DNA from: Bacteroidales bacterium
GTDB taxonomy: Bacteria > Bacteroidota > Bacteroidia > Bacteroidales > JAGONC01
Assembly (NCBI GenBank): GCA_028716265.1
Contig: JAQUQD010000014.1
Location: forward strand, 1-51,136
DNA: 51,136 nucleotides
Reading direction: 5' to 3'
Shown here: piece by piece, positions 1 to 11,796 of the stretch
How the letters are laid out: every line of letters begins with the position of its first letter
How positions within the stretch are numbered: position 1 is the stretch's first letter
Notes under the pieces: model-generated
Database searches by the model: none
The model's input: only the letters and a program-made list of their open reading frames with translations
Told to the model about the DNA's origin: nothing
Made by a program: the position numbers and the translations under genes

Positions 1-3000
1 CGTTCTGCAGCTGCTGTGTATGGGCAAAACCCAGCATCTTCCATCGGGTGAGCGCTTCCGGCACCGTGAAACGGATGATCACGCTACCCTCCTTATCCGT
101 CTGGAGCGTGGGATAAAAGAAAGCCGTTTCGCGGAAATCCTTCCGTATCTGAAGGCTTCCCGAAGGCGCCAGCCTTTCTTCGGGAACAGGGCCCGGCGGT
201 ACTTCTTCTCCCTCACTTTCCCTCGCTGCCTCGTCCTGTTTAGTAGCAACATCCATCACGACCACCTCTTCCAGGCTGTTTACACCTGCAGCCCTGGATT
301 CCATCCCTTTCAGCATCGGTCCATAATACCTTGACCAGACTTCAAATCCAAACCAGTTCAGGGCATCGTATTCCCGTATGATGGGCTGTACATCCACAAA
401 AGGGGCGCTAGTATAGGAATTACTGTTCCGGGCTCCAAATGCATTCTGCACATTCCATCCATTGATGCCGTAAGAGGTAGCGAACAGATTGAAGTTCCAC
501 GAATGCGGCACAAACGCATCCAGGGAGGCATCGTACAGGGCTGCCACCATTTCGGCGGCCACCTCGTCTCCCTTTTTATCCCTGATCCGGATCCGCCATT
601 CTTCCTCCTGGCCGGGTAAAAGCTTATTCCTGAAGGTTTCAAAGGAAATGACCAGCTCCTTGTTGGTATAGGGCACCGTGATCAGCTGAACATCCTGAAA
701 GCACCGGTTGTGCCTGACAAAAGCAGACAACACCTGGAAGTTCCCGCGGTATTCCTCCCTGATCGGGATCTCAAACAACCGTTGCTGATCGTTCAGCCGG
801 ATCCATTCCCGTGAAACGGTCCTGGTGTCATGGATCACTTCGTGGATGACCTGTACGTTCTTTTCAGCGGTACCCAGCAGCAGGCCGGCCTTCTCGCCGG
901 GTTCACCCGCTGCCTTCAGTGCCGTGTACCAGTGCAGGTTATGGGAAGGAACCTTCTTATCCTGCTTCGAAAAGACCGTCATGTATTTTTTAACCTCGAG
1001 CTTTTCACCGAAAGCATCAACGATATTTAATGTGATCAGGTAGGTCCCGCTTTTCCATCCGGAAAGGTCTTGCAAAAGGATAAGAGAATCACCAGGGGTC
1101 TGGTGTTCCTTCTCCAGCAGGGTGGCTTCTCTTTCCCAGGTTTCAGCATTATCCTCATCGTTATAGATATCGTACGGGAAAAGGTCGTAAAATTCCTGTT
1201 GTGACATGATGAATTTATCCGGACGGGGCCACTGTCTTTCCCGGAAGATACGGCCGGGCTCCTTAAGTTTATAAATGCCCACGCTGACCCGGGCCGGTAC
1301 AGGCTGGCCGTTGAGGTTGGTGGTCTTCAAAAGAAAAGATGCTTTACCGGCCTTGTCGAGCTGCGCCGGAATTTCTGCGTCCACCAGCATGGCATTGTAT
1401 CCGACGGCAACCAGATTGGACGCTGACTGTGTTTCTCCGCTGAGATCGGTCACATCCGCGAAGATCCTGTAATGGAATACGGGTTTGTATTTGCGGTCCA
1501 GGCTGAGGTCCGGAACGGCTTTAAAGGTGATGGTAAACTGACCGGTGTCGCCGGTGGTCAGAAATCCGTTCGCAATTTCCATTTCCGGGGCAGGAGGGAA
1601 CCAGCCTCGCCACCAGAGTGGATAGGGGAAGATGGCGGAGCGGACCACGCGGTATTTCACCTGTGCCTGATCCAGTCCGGAACCGGCATACGACTTTGCA
1701 ACACCCGTCACCGATACCTGCTCGTCAAGCTTGTAAACGCCCTTCACTGGCTCAAAGACCACCTCAAACTTCGGCCGTTTGTATTCCTCCACCTGAACCG
1801 TGACCGATCCGGATTCGTTCCGGATGGTCATCGCGCCGGTAAGTACGCCCGACGGCGCTATAAACGATCCGTTGAACGATCCGTATTCATTCGTCACCAG
1901 ACTCAGGCTGGCGATTTTCTGATGATTGACATCGTAAAATATGACGTCGGTGGGATTCCCGGCAAGGATGCCGTTCTCTTTGCCATCCGATTCGATCATG
2001 ATCCCCTTGAAATAGACCGTCTGGCCTGGACGGTAGATGGCACGATCAGTAAAGAAGAAGGTCCTTGGCTTCTTTTGCTTTTCTTTGTCAGGACGAAAGT
2101 GGAGGTAAAAATACGTATCCGTCAGAAGGCGGTCATCGTCCTTGCGAAAATCCAGGATCAGCGACATGGAACGGTCTCCCCTGGAAGGAGCAGGGATCTC
2201 CACAAGTCCCTGAGCATCGGTGGTAAATTTTTTCCATTCGATCAGCCTGCTTTTCCTGGACTGATAGTCGTAATCCCTGTTATAGGCGGTAACCGTAACG
2301 TCTGCGAGGGGTGTTCCCTTATCCCTGTGGAGGACATAAATACCATGGCTGCCTTTTTCCTCTCCCCGGCTGATATAGCTGATGTCGGTAATCCAAAAAG
2401 AAACGTAAGCCACTGGTTCGGTCCGGTAAGCAAAGGTGGGATTGGGGCTGAGCAGGAGGATATAATAGCCCAGGGGCAGCACAGGCATGCTGATCTCGAC
2501 CGAATGGGCTTGGAAATCGCCGTCGGCCGGGAGGGTGAGATTCCATTCGCGATGGACAGGCTCCTTCAGATAAGCGACCAAAGGAGTGTCGTCGCGGCCC
2601 AGTTCCCTGATCTCGCGGTCCTTCTCCGGATCCATTTGGATGATCCGCAGGTAAACGGTCTCTGTGTTTTTATAACGCAGCAATGCAGGGAACGGGCTGC
2701 CCTGATAGGAAGCATAATCCGTTATCAGGGAAACCTCTTTTGTCTTTATCTTTTCAAGGAGCGACTGGCAGCTTTTAGCTCCTTCCGATTCAGGGAATTT
2801 CTCAAGGGCATCCAGGCTAAGGTCATAGGCTTTCTTTATATCCCATTTAAAATCGTCCGACTTAAGCGGATCATAAATGGATCCTTTTTCAAAATAAGCA
2901 CTGGCCAGCCAGAAAGTGATCTCCGCGGAAGCCGGATGCTTCCTGTAGTCCTCGCGCATCGCCTGCAGCGCTTCGAGGTACAGGGTGTCCTTGTTTTCCA

Positions 3001-3895
3001 GGACGGCCTCCTGGCGCACGAATTGCAGCCGCTTCAGGCTGGCATCGATCAGGGCCTCCGGCAGATCATTGCGGAGGTGAAACCGCTCAATATCCTGAAG
3101 CAGTTTCAGGGCATGGAAGATCCGTGAAAGCGTATCCCCGGACTCGATATCAAGCTTGGTGAAATCCCTGGCAGGAGAAAAATAATCAGGTGACGCGATC
3201 GCAAACTTATAAACGGGTTCGGTGAGACCGGTTTCTTCGTTCATAAAAAAATCTACTGCCCTGTGGGCCAGGAAATCATAGAGGGTGGGACGGTACTTTT
3301 TTGAGTCTTTTGCCACGACCAGTATGGCATCAAACGTTTTAAGGGGTATTTGCCGGAGGTTCTCACTATCTTCCAGCGATTTTTCGTAGTTGGTGATGAT
3401 CTCCGTGACAAAAGTCTGCAGGTCCCAGGTGCGCATATCGTCTTTCTGAAAACCTGCCGTTGCGGTCCGGCCCAGGATCAGATGGCGGTTCATCGTATAG
3501 TAGCGCCAGTAGAGCTCTGACTGGATCGAATAAAGGATCTGCCGGTCCGGAAATCCGGCCTGAAGGATCTCCTGCCTGGTATCCATAATGACCGAATCCA
3601 TGAAATCTTCCTGAAAATCAGAGAGCAGGCTCATCCTGTACAGGAGCGACTTGATGAACTGGGGTGAGTTGTGGGTGGTTTTAGCCCTGGTATAGATATC
3701 CCTGACGATCTCAAGGGCGGACTGTGGCAATCCCTGTTCAGCAAGGGAATCCACCTTTTTCCATTCCTTGGTGAAATCTTCGGCCTGATCTCCCGGTGAC
3801 AGGGATTCCCTGGAAATGAAATGTATCATGGTGAAGCCTGTTATTACGAAAACGATGGATAAAAGTACTGCAATGACGATGCGCCTGGTTTTCAT
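1..3895 (-). CDS. Alpha-2-macroglobulin-like protein (MG2/A2M domains), C-terminus beyond the window
   Basis: The minus frame starting at ATG 3895 stays open for about 1298 codons to the window edge, so the gene is 3'-partial. The N-terminus (MKTRRIVIAVLL...) is a signal peptide or signal anchor. Around residue 620 comes the MG2-type motif RAIYRPGQTVYFKG, then macroglobulin-like beta domains (e.g. GVAKSYAGSGLDQAQVKYRV). Near residue 1245 the A2M core begins with ETAFFYPTLQTDKEG and FTVPEALTRWKMLG. The family in Bacteroidota is 1800-2000 residues, so about two thirds is present. A2M proteins act as broad peptidase traps, but many Bacteroidota members lack the thioester; that region is outside the window. 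Just before the A2M core, about residue 1208, is SLEEVVVMDVATKQ, which resembles the start of a TonB-dependent receptor plug. Family call is firm; function is inferred. Confidence 0.88.
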   Translation of the reverse strand, partial: MKTRRIVIAVLLSIVFVITGFTMIHFISRESLSPGDQAEDFTKEWKKVDSLAEQGLPQSALEIVRDIYTRAKTTHNSPQFIKSLLYRMSLLSDFQEDFMDSVIMDTRQEILQAGFPDRQILYSIQSELYWRYYTMNRHLILGRTATAGFQKDDMRTWDLQTFVTEIITNYEKSLEDSENLRQIPLKTFDAILVVAKDSKKYRPTLYDFLAHRAVDFFMNEETGLTEPVYKFAIASPDYFSPARDFTKLDIESGDTLSRIFHALKLLQDIERFHLRNDLPEALIDASLKRLQFVRQEAVLENKDTLYLEALQAMREDYRKHPASAEITFWLASAYFEKGSIYDPLKSDDFKWDIKKAYDLSLDALEKFPESEGAKSCQSLLEKIKTKEVSLITDYASYQGSPFPALLRYKNTETVYLRIIQMDPEKDREIRELGRDDTPLVAYLKEPVHREWNLTLPADGDFQAHSVEISMPVLPLGYYILLLSPNPTFAYRTEPVAYVSFWITDISYISRGEEKGSHGIYVLHRDKGTPLADVTVTAYNRDYDYQSRKSRLIEWKKFTTDAQGLVEIPAPSRGDRSMSLILDFRKDDDRLLTDTYFYLHFRPDKEKQKKPRTFFFTDRAIYRPGQTVYFKGIMIESDGKENGILAGNPTDVIFYDVNHQKIASLSLVTNEYGSFNGSFIAPSGVLTGAMTIRNESGSVTVQVEEYKRPKFEVVFEPVKGVYKLDEQVSVTGVAKSYAGSGLDQAQVKYRVVRSAIFPYPLWWRGWFPPAPEMEIANGFLTTGDTGQFTITFKAVPDLSLDRKYKPVFHYRIFADVTDLSGETQSASNLVAVGYNAMLVDAEIPAQLDKAGKASFLLKTTNLNGQPVPARVSVGIYKLKEPGRIFRERQWPRPDKFIMSQQEFYDLFPYDIYNDEDNAETWEREATLLEKEHQTPGDSLILLQDLSGWKSGTYLITLNIVDAFGEKLEVKKYMTVFSKQDKKVPSHNLHWYTALKAAGEPGEKAGLLLGTAEKNVQVIHEVIHDTRTVSREWIRLNDQQRLFEIPIREEYRGNFQVLSAFVRHNRCFQDVQLITVPYTNKELVISFETFRNKLLPGQEEEWRIRIRDKKGDEVAAEMVAALYDASLDAFVPHSWNFNLFATSYGINGWNVQNAFGARNSNSYTSAPFVDVQPIIREYDALNWFGFEVWSRYYGPMLKGMESRAAGVNSLEEVVVMDVATKQDEAARESEGEEVPPGPVPEERLAPSGSLQIRKDFRETAFFYPTLQTDKEGSVIIRFTVPEALTRWKMLGFAHTQQLQN

Positions 3896-3971
3896 ATCTG
3901 ATCCTGAATTACTGAAAGTTTCTGTAAAGATGATAAAATCGCTGAAATTCCATAACGGAAGGAATAGAAGG

Positions 3972-3979
3972 CAAAGATA
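3972..3979 (-). promoter_or_regulatory. Candidate -7 element upstream of the A2M-like gene
   Basis: The minus strand reads TATCTTTG, matching Bacteroidota TAnnTTTG, about 77 nt upstream of the start at 3895. No clear TTG lies 20 nt further upstream, so only half of the consensus is present. Confidence 0.4.
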
Positions 3980-4000
3980 ATGAAACTTTGGTACAGGTGG

Positions 4001-4807
4001 TTAGTCCAGCTTTGCTGTCAGGGGATTGGCCAGGCCCGAAAAATCCTGCAGTTCCACCTTGATTTTTCCGACAAGCACTTTTGACTCAACCCGTACGGGG
4101 ATACGGTTAGAGTCGTCGGTCACCCACACGGTCATCGGGTAAGGTTCACTGAACACGGGTCCGACAAGCACCATGGGTTTGAACTTCAGGCAGCGATACG
4201 ATGTATGGTTCGACTTTATGGTTTCCTTTCCCTCATAAACGACCTGAGAAATATAGACCGAATCATCCAGGAAAAAATCAAAGGGGAACACATCTCCTTT
4301 CTGTGCTGATGAAAAATCAAAGGTACGGGCATAGTAAACAGCAGAAAGGATATCCTGTACGTTGTCGGGAACTGTCCTGGTCGCATAGGTGCCTTTGGCG
4401 AGTTTATTTTTACGGTCAAACTCCACGTCGTCGTTCCTTACATAGGATCCTTCCTTGGTTCGGCGCAAAAAGTACCAGGGGATCAGGGCCTGCTCATCAA
4501 GATAGGTTTCGTACCTGTCATTCACCGTGTAGAACTTCGCCAGCATCCCGCTGGAGCTTCCGACCCCAACGATGTGATACGTATCGCGGGAATCGAATTG
4601 TTTGTTTTCTTCGGTGATCTCAAGGGTGGCTGTCCCGGCGACCAGCTTGGGCAAGATCCAGGCATCCCAGTAGACTTTGTAGACAAGAGTTTCGCCCCGG
4701 TCAAATGCAAAATTGTTGACGAGGCGGTAGTCCTGTGCACTGGCGTACAGGGAAACGATACACGGAAGTGAAAAAGACAGAAATATTCGAAAGAAGGTTT
4801 TCATCAT
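4001..4807 (-). CDS. DUF3108 domain-containing secreted protein
   Basis: This is a 268-residue protein with an N-terminal signal peptide (MMKTFFRIFLSFSLPC... ending at ...YASAQ). The mature part matches DUF3108: FDRGETLVYKVYWDAW near the start, a central stretch on conversion of units and durations (TYHIVGVGSSSG), and a C-terminal VWVTDDSNRIPVRVESKVLVG. DUF3108 proteins are periplasmic or outer-membrane-associated beta proteins of unknown activity, common in Bacteroidota and Proteobacteria. It lies 105 bp upstream of the A2M-like gene on the same strand and may be co-transcribed with it. The 151 bp separating it from leuS contain a long palindrome, so it probably has its own promoter. Family assignment is from recognised motifs; no function can be given. 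Confidence 0.8.
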   Translation of the reverse strand: MMKTFFRIFLSFSLPCIVSLYASAQDYRLVNNFAFDRGETLVYKVYWDAWILPKLVAGTATLEITEENKQFDSRDTYHIVGVGSSSGMLAKFYTVNDRYETYLDEQALIPWYFLRRTKEGSYVRNDDVEFDRKNKLAKGTYATRTVPDNVQDILSAVYYARTFDFSSAQKGDVFPFDFFLDDSVYISQVVYEGKETIKSNHTSYRCLKFKPMVLVGPVFSEPYPMTVWVTDDSNRIPVRVESKVLVGKIKVELQDFSGLANPLTAKLD

Positions 4808-4874
4808 TGGTTGTGCTAATATGTTGCCGGATTAGCAACAAATATGCCAAAACCTGGAGATGGGATCTGGAGTA

Positions 4875-4950
4875 ATAGAACACGGATGACGCGGGAAATC
4901 ACGGAAGTATTCAGCGATGATCCGTGTTATCCGTGACATCCGCGTTCTAT
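4875..4950. repeat. Long imperfect palindrome (CACGGA-rich)
   Basis: Left arm 4875-4905 begins ATAGAACACGGATGACGCGG; right arm 4921-4950 is its near reverse complement (TCCGTGTTATCCGTGACATC...). The arms are about 30 bp with a 15-bp loop, about 80% complementary. It lies in the 151-bp gap after the leuS stop and could fold in the leuS 3' UTR. The arm vocabulary (CACGGA, ATCCGTG) resembles the repeats at 45.3 and 49.4 kb. Confidence 0.75.
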
Positions 4951-4958
4951 CATGGTAA

Positions 4959-7742
<2,784 letters not shown>

Positions 7743-7868
7743 CCCTTTGATCCTATTTGATTGAAAACCCCTTTCAAACCCTGCAAAGGTCTGCGAAGTT
7801 ACTAAAAACAGGGGAACTGGTGTCCTGCATCCCAAATTTTTATACCTTAGCTCCCCCGAAAACAGCTC

Positions 7869-8747
7869 ATGAGCATCAAGGAAGAACAATATAACCGGAG
7901 GCGGCTCCGGTCATCGTACATCACTACCCTGGTGAGCGTCACCATGGTCCTGTTCATGCTTGGGCTGCTGGGTCTTCTTGTTCTCCAGGCGGATAAGCTA
8001 TCGAGGCATGTCAAGGAAAACATCAGCCTTTCGGTGATCATCAGGGAAGATGTGAAGGAGAGCAGCATCCTCGAATTTCAAAAAAAACTGGACATTTCCC
8101 CGTACGTCAGGTATACGGAATACATCCCGAAAGAAAAGGCAGCCGAGGATCTGAAGGAACAGCTGGGCGAAGATTTCATCAGCTTTCTGGGATACAATCC
8201 GCTGCTACCCTCCATCGATGTCCACCTCAAATCGAACTACGCCAATAACGACAGCATCTGGAAGATTGAACAATCCATTCTCCAGGAAGAAGATGTGAAG
8301 GAGGTCTTTTATCAAAAATCACTGGTTGACATGGTGAATGCCAACACACGCAAGCTGAGCTATCTTCTGACCGGATTCAGTGTCCTGCTGCTTTTGATCG
8401 CCGTAGCGCTGATCAACAACACCATACGGCTTTCTGTGTACGCCAAGCGATTTCTGCTGCGAACCATGCAACTGGTGGGAGCCACGCAGGGATTCATCCG
8501 CAGACCCTTTGTCACCCGTGGAATTATCCAGGGGCTCATCGGAGGAGTGATCGCCAACATCCTGTTGATCCTCGTCCTTTTCTGGGCCCAGCGACAGATA
8601 CCGGAACTCAATGCACTGCATGACCTGCGGTTATTTGTTTCACTGCTTGTCCTGGTCATTCTTACCGGAATATTTTTGACCTGGATCTCAACCTATCTGG
8701 CTGTCAGAAAATACCTGAAGATCCGGACCGACGAATTGTATTATTAA
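7869..8747 (+). CDS. ftsX: Cell division protein FtsX (permease-like)
   Basis: A 292-residue inner-membrane protein. FtsX partners the ATPase FtsE to couple septal ring assembly to activation of peptidoglycan hydrolases. Visible features: a short basic cytoplasmic N-terminus ([11 protein letters not shown]), TM1 at about residues 20-45, a periplasmic domain to about 160 with the family pattern ([32 protein letters not shown]), then three TM segments near 165-190, 210-240 and 250-275. The FtsX signature [15 protein letters not shown] precedes TM3. It is divergent from leuS. A weak promoter-like TG-N20-TACCTTAG lies at 7821-7850. ftsE is not adjacent, which is common in Bacteroidota. It heads a plus-strand run with DUF3098, uppP and truB. 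Confidence 0.93.
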   Translation: MSIKEEQYNRRRLRSSYITTLVSVTMVLFMLGLLGLLVLQADKLSRHVKENISLSVIIREDVKESSILEFQKKLDISPYVRYTEYIPKEKAAEDLKEQLGEDFISFLGYNPLLPSIDVHLKSNYANNDSIWKIEQSILQEEDVKEVFYQKSLVDMVNANTRKLSYLLTGFSVLLLLIAVALINNTIRLSVYAKRFLLRTMQLVGATQGFIRRPFVTRGIIQGLIGGVIANILLILVLFWAQRQIPELNALHDLRLFVSLLVLVILTGIFLTWISTYLAVRKYLKIRTDELYY

Positions 8748-8757
8748 ATCTTTCACC

Positions 8758-9042
8758 ATGAGTACCAAAAAGAAGATACCGGAACCCGTACAACGGCCGA
8801 AGCAAGCCGAAACGAAAACAACGGAATTTGCTTTTGGCAGGCAGAACTACCGGTTACTCCTCATCGGACTGGCCTTTATTTTCATTGGATTCCTGCTGAT
8901 GATCGGAGGAGGATCGGATGATCCGAACGTGTTTAATGACAAGATCTTTTCCTTTCGGCGCATCACCCTGGCCCCTATCCTCATTTTAGTCGGATTCATC
9001 ATTGAGATCTTCGCCATCATGCGAAAAACAAAAGAAGGTTGA
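8758..9042 (+). CDS. DUF3098 domain-containing small membrane protein
   Basis: A 94-residue protein located 10 bp after ftsX. It has a charged cytoplasmic N-terminus (MSTKKKIPEPVQRPKQ), then FAFGRQNYRLLLIGLAFIFIG leading into TM1, a GGGSDDPNVFND loop and RRITLAPILILVGFIIEIF as TM2. This two-TM arrangement with the GGGSDDP-type loop is the DUF3098 family, which in Bacteroidota regularly sits between ftsX and uppP. Its function is unknown; the conserved position suggests a role in envelope biogenesis or division. The stop is followed by three AACCTG repeats before uppP. Confidence 0.85.
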   Translation: MSTKKKIPEPVQRPKQAETKTTEFAFGRQNYRLLLIGLAFIFIGFLLMIGGGSDDPNVFNDKIFSFRRITLAPILILVGFIIEIFAIMRKTKEG

Positions 9043-9089
9043 TTGAACGATCAACCTGTAACCTGCAACCTGCTGAATACTCTTTGGCA

Positions 9090-9875
9090 ATGGATGAATT
9101 GACTGCATTCATATTAGGACTTATTCAGGGCCTGACCGAATTTCTTCCTGTGAGCAGCAGCGGTCATCTGGAGCTGGGAAAATCCATCTTCGGGTTGCAG
9201 GGTTCGGAGAACCTTCTGTTTACGGTAACCGTCCATGGCGCCACCGTTTTGAGCACCCTGGTGATCTTTTACAGGGATATCGTCGGCCTGCTAAAGGGGC
9301 TTTTTGCGTTCCGCTGGAATCCTGAAATCCGGTTCATTGCCAAAATCTGCCTGTCAATGATCCCAGTGGCCATCCTGGGTGTCTTTTTCCGTGATGAAGT
9401 GGAATCCTATTTCACAGGAAATGCTGTTTTTGTTGGTAGTATGCTGATCATCAACTCTTTCGTGCTTTCCCTCACCTCCCTAGTGAAATCCGGAGTAAAG
9501 ACGATTCCTTTCCTGGATGCACTGGCGATCGGGATTGCACAGGCAGTGGCCGTCCTTCCTGGCATTTCACGGTCAGGAGCCACCATATCCACCGGCATCC
9601 TTTTAAAGAACAGGAAAGAGGAGGTTACCCGCTTTTCATTCCTTATGGTCATTATCCCCATATTAGGGGCCAACGCCATGGATCTTATGAGCGGCGACAT
9701 GCAGTCCGATACCCAGGTTGGGGGTACTGCTCTTCTGATTGGATTTCTGACCGCATTCCTGACCGGATTGCTTGCCTGTAAATGGATGATCAGCCTGGTC
9801 AGGAAAGGAAAGTTGATAGGATTTGCGGTCTACTGCTTCATCATCGGACTGGCGGCCATCATCTGGGGGAGCTGA
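9090..9875 (+). CDS. uppP: Undecaprenyl-diphosphatase UppP (BacA family)
   Basis: An integral membrane phosphatase of 261 residues that recycles undecaprenyl diphosphate to the monophosphate carrier for cell-wall and O-antigen synthesis; it confers bacitracin tolerance. The two family signatures are intact: GLIQGLTEFLPVSSSGHLE near the N-terminus and PGISRSGATISTGILL near residue 160, with multiple TM helices. ATG 9090 (MDELTAF) is chosen because it directly precedes the first helix. An in-frame ATG at 9039 would add 17 residues encoded by an AACCTG repeat. It is in an operon with the upstream ftsX-DUF3098 pair, and truB follows almost immediately. Confidence 0.95.
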   Translation: MDELTAFILGLIQGLTEFLPVSSSGHLELGKSIFGLQGSENLLFTVTVHGATVLSTLVIFYRDIVGLLKGLFAFRWNPEIRFIAKICLSMIPVAILGVFFRDEVESYFTGNAVFVGSMLIINSFVLSLTSLVKSGVKTIPFLDALAIGIAQAVAVLPGISRSGATISTGILLKNRKEEVTRFSFLMVIIPILGANAMDLMSGDMQSDTQVGGTALLIGFLTAFLTGLLACKWMISLVRKGKLIGFAVYCFIIGLAAIIWGS

Positions 9876-9901
9876 CCGTGGTTAATGAATCCGGATACCA
9901 G

Positions 9902-10627
9902 ATGGAAAAGACCCATTTCCCTTCGAATGATGATCTCATCAGCGGCCGGCAGTTGTTGCTCGACAAGCCGCTGGGATGGACTTCCTTCGACATGGTCGGG
10001 TATATCCGGAGGCTACTCAGGGAACACCGGCACCTTGCCAAGATCAAGATTGGACATGCCGGAACGCTGGATCCCCTGGCCACCGGACTGCTGATTCTCT
10101 GTACAGGTAAGTACACCAAACGCATCACCGAATTCACCGAAATGGAGAAAGAATATACCGGAACCTTTGTCCTGGGAGCCACGCGGCCTTCCTTTGACAA
10201 AGAGACCAGCATTGACCACACCTATCCGACAGACCACCTTACCGAAGAGCTGATCTTTCAGTCCGCTGCTCGTTTCACTGGCGAACAGCAACAAGTCCCG
10301 CCTGTGTTTTCAGCCACTAAAATAAAAGGCGTACCTGCATACATGTACGCAAGAGATAAGCAGCATGTGGTTATGGAACCCAAAAACATCCTGATCACCA
10401 CCTTTGAGATCACTGCGATACGGCTTCCCGAAGTGAATTTCCGGATCGTATGCAGCAAAGGGACATATATTCGCGCGATTGCCCGGGATTTCGGACAAGA
10501 CCTGAAGTGCGGGGCCTACCTGGATTCGTTATGCCGGACACGGATCGGACACTACTGCCTGAAGGATGCCCTTAGCACAGAAATGCTGCTGCACCTGCTG
10601 ACCAGCCAAAGAACCGTTATTGACTGA
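9902..10627 (+). CDS. truB: tRNA pseudouridine(55) synthase TruB
   Basis: Forms the universally conserved pseudouridine 55 in the T-loop of tRNAs. The 241-residue product is the short Bacteroidota form without a C-terminal PUA domain. The catalytic motif is GHAGTLDPLATGLL, with catalytic Asp at about residue 57. Other family motifs: LDKPLGWTSFDMV, QQVPPVFSATKIKGVPAYMYAR and CSKGTYIRAIARDFG. ATG 9902 lies 27 nt after the uppP stop. GTG 9878 is an alternative start, while the frame reaching 9782 overlaps the end of uppP and is rejected. Confidence 0.95.
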   Translation: MEKTHFPSNDDLISGRQLLLDKPLGWTSFDMVGYIRRLLREHRHLAKIKIGHAGTLDPLATGLLILCTGKYTKRITEFTEMEKEYTGTFVLGATRPSFDKETSIDHTYPTDHLTEELIFQSAARFTGEQQQVPPVFSATKIKGVPAYMYARDKQHVVMEPKNILITTFEITAIRLPEVNFRIVCSKGTYIRAIARDFGQDLKCGAYLDSLCRTRIGHYCLKDALSTEMLLHLLTSQRTVID

Positions 10628-10665
10628 TCCCGTGCTCCTTGTTTGTATTCAATTTTACAGAACTA

Positions 10666-10696
10666 TTGATTTTACCCTTGATTTTTACTACCTTTG
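10666..10696 (+). promoter_or_regulatory. Bacteroidota-type promoter of queA
   Basis: TTG (10666-10668), then a 20-nt spacer, then TACCTTTG (10689-10696). This matches the Bacteroidota consensus TTG-N19/21-TAnnTTTG exactly. Transcription would start near 10703, leaving a leader of about 38 nt before the queA ATG at 10741. Confidence 0.75.
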
Positions 10697-10740
10697 CACC
10701 CATTTTTATATCATGGGTCAATTAATAGATATCACAACAT

Positions 10741-11796
10741 ATGAAACTATCTCAGTTCAGGTATCATCTGCCGAAAGAATTGATCGCTTTACGTCCCCCT
10801 GAACACAGGGATGAATCCAAGATGATGGTCTTGCACCGCAACACCAGGGAAATTGAGCACAGGGCATTCAAGGACACTGTGGATTACTTCGGGGAGGGTG
10901 ACGTCTTTGTGATCAACAACACCAAGGTCTTTCCGGCTCTTTTACTGGGTGAAAAGGAGAAGACCGGGGCAAAGATCACGGTATTCCTGTTGCGTGAGCT
11001 TAATTCAGAGTCCAGGTTATGGGATGTGCTGGTTGATCCGGCCAGGAAGATCCGCATCGGCAACAAGCTCTACTTCGGAGAGGACGATGCTTTGGTGGCA
11101 GAGGTCATTGATAACACGACTTCCAGGGGGCGCACCCTGCGGTTTCTTTTCGATGGTCCGTATGAAGAATTTAAAAAGACCATCCAGTCGCTGGGCAAGA
11201 CTCCCCTGCCAGAGGAGCTTCAGAAGATCCGTGAGATCGAGCCTGAGGATCAGGAAAGGTATCAGACCATTTACGCAAAAACGGAGGGTGCTGTGGCTGC
11301 TCCCACGGCGGGCCTGCATTTCAGCCGCGAGCTGATGAAACGGCTCGAACTCAGGGGAGCCTCTTTCGCTGAAATCACCCTTCATGCAGGGATCGGAAAC
11401 TTCCGGGAAATCGATGTGGAAGATCTGACCAAGCACAAAACCGATTCGGAAGAAATGTTCATCAGCCCTGAAACAGCCAATGTGGTAAATACGTCGAAAG
11501 AAGGGAAGCACAAGGTGTGTGCCGTCGGCACCACCACTATGAAAGCGCTCGAATCCTCTGTCTCGATTGCAGGGTACCTCAAACCATTCAACGGATGGTC
11601 GAACAGGTTCATCTTTCCACCCTACGAATTCACCATTGCCAATGCGATGATCACCAATTTTCACCTACCCATGTCGCCCATGCTCATACAGGTGGCTGCT
11701 TTCGGGGGATTCGATTTCGTGATGGATGCCTACAGAGAAGCCATAAAAAACAAATACCAGTTTTTCACCTTCGGGGACGCCATGCTTATCCTTTGA
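10741..11796 (+). CDS. queA: S-adenosylmethionine:tRNA ribosyltransferase-isomerase QueA
   Basis: Transfers and isomerises the ribose moiety of SAM onto preQ1-modified tRNA to give epoxyqueuosine, the penultimate step of queuosine synthesis. The 351 residues cover the full family length. Signatures: [16 protein letters not shown], then [52 protein letters not shown] and a C-terminal [21 protein letters not shown]. It has its own promoter and is immediately followed, with no spacer, by ispD, so the two are probably translationally coupled. Confidence 0.97.
   Translation: MKLSQFRYHLPKELIALRPPEHRDESKMMVLHRNTREIEHRAFKDTVDYFGEGDVFVINNTKVFPALLLGEKEKTGAKITVFLLRELNSESRLWDVLVDPARKIRIGNKLYFGEDDALVAEVIDNTTSRGRTLRFLFDGPYEEFKKTIQSLGKTPLPEELQKIREIEPEDQERYQTIYAKTEGAVAAPTAGLHFSRELMKRLELRGASFAEITLHAGIGNFREIDVEDLTKHKTDSEEMFISPETANVVNTSKEGKHKVCAVGTTTMKALESSVSIAGYLKPFNGWSNRFIFPPYEFTIANAMITNFHLPMSPMLIQVAAFGGFDFVMDAYREAIKNKYQFFTFGDAMLIL

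Noticed and set aside
1472-3127. 551-residue plus-strand open frame over the A2M-like gene
   Set aside because: It lies antisense to an uninterrupted minus-strand frame with A2M motifs and has no recognisable domains; a shadow of the codon bias.
7743-7889. N-terminal extension of LeuRS
   Set aside because: It would overlap the ftsX start and adds residues without homology; ATG 7742 matches the family start.
9039-9089. Extra 17 residues before UppP
   Set aside because: Encoded by an AACCTG repeat just after the DUF3098 stop; homologs begin at MDELTAF-like positions.
10620-10802. Small frame upstream of queA
   Set aside because: It spans the consensus promoter and overlaps the queA start; not coding.
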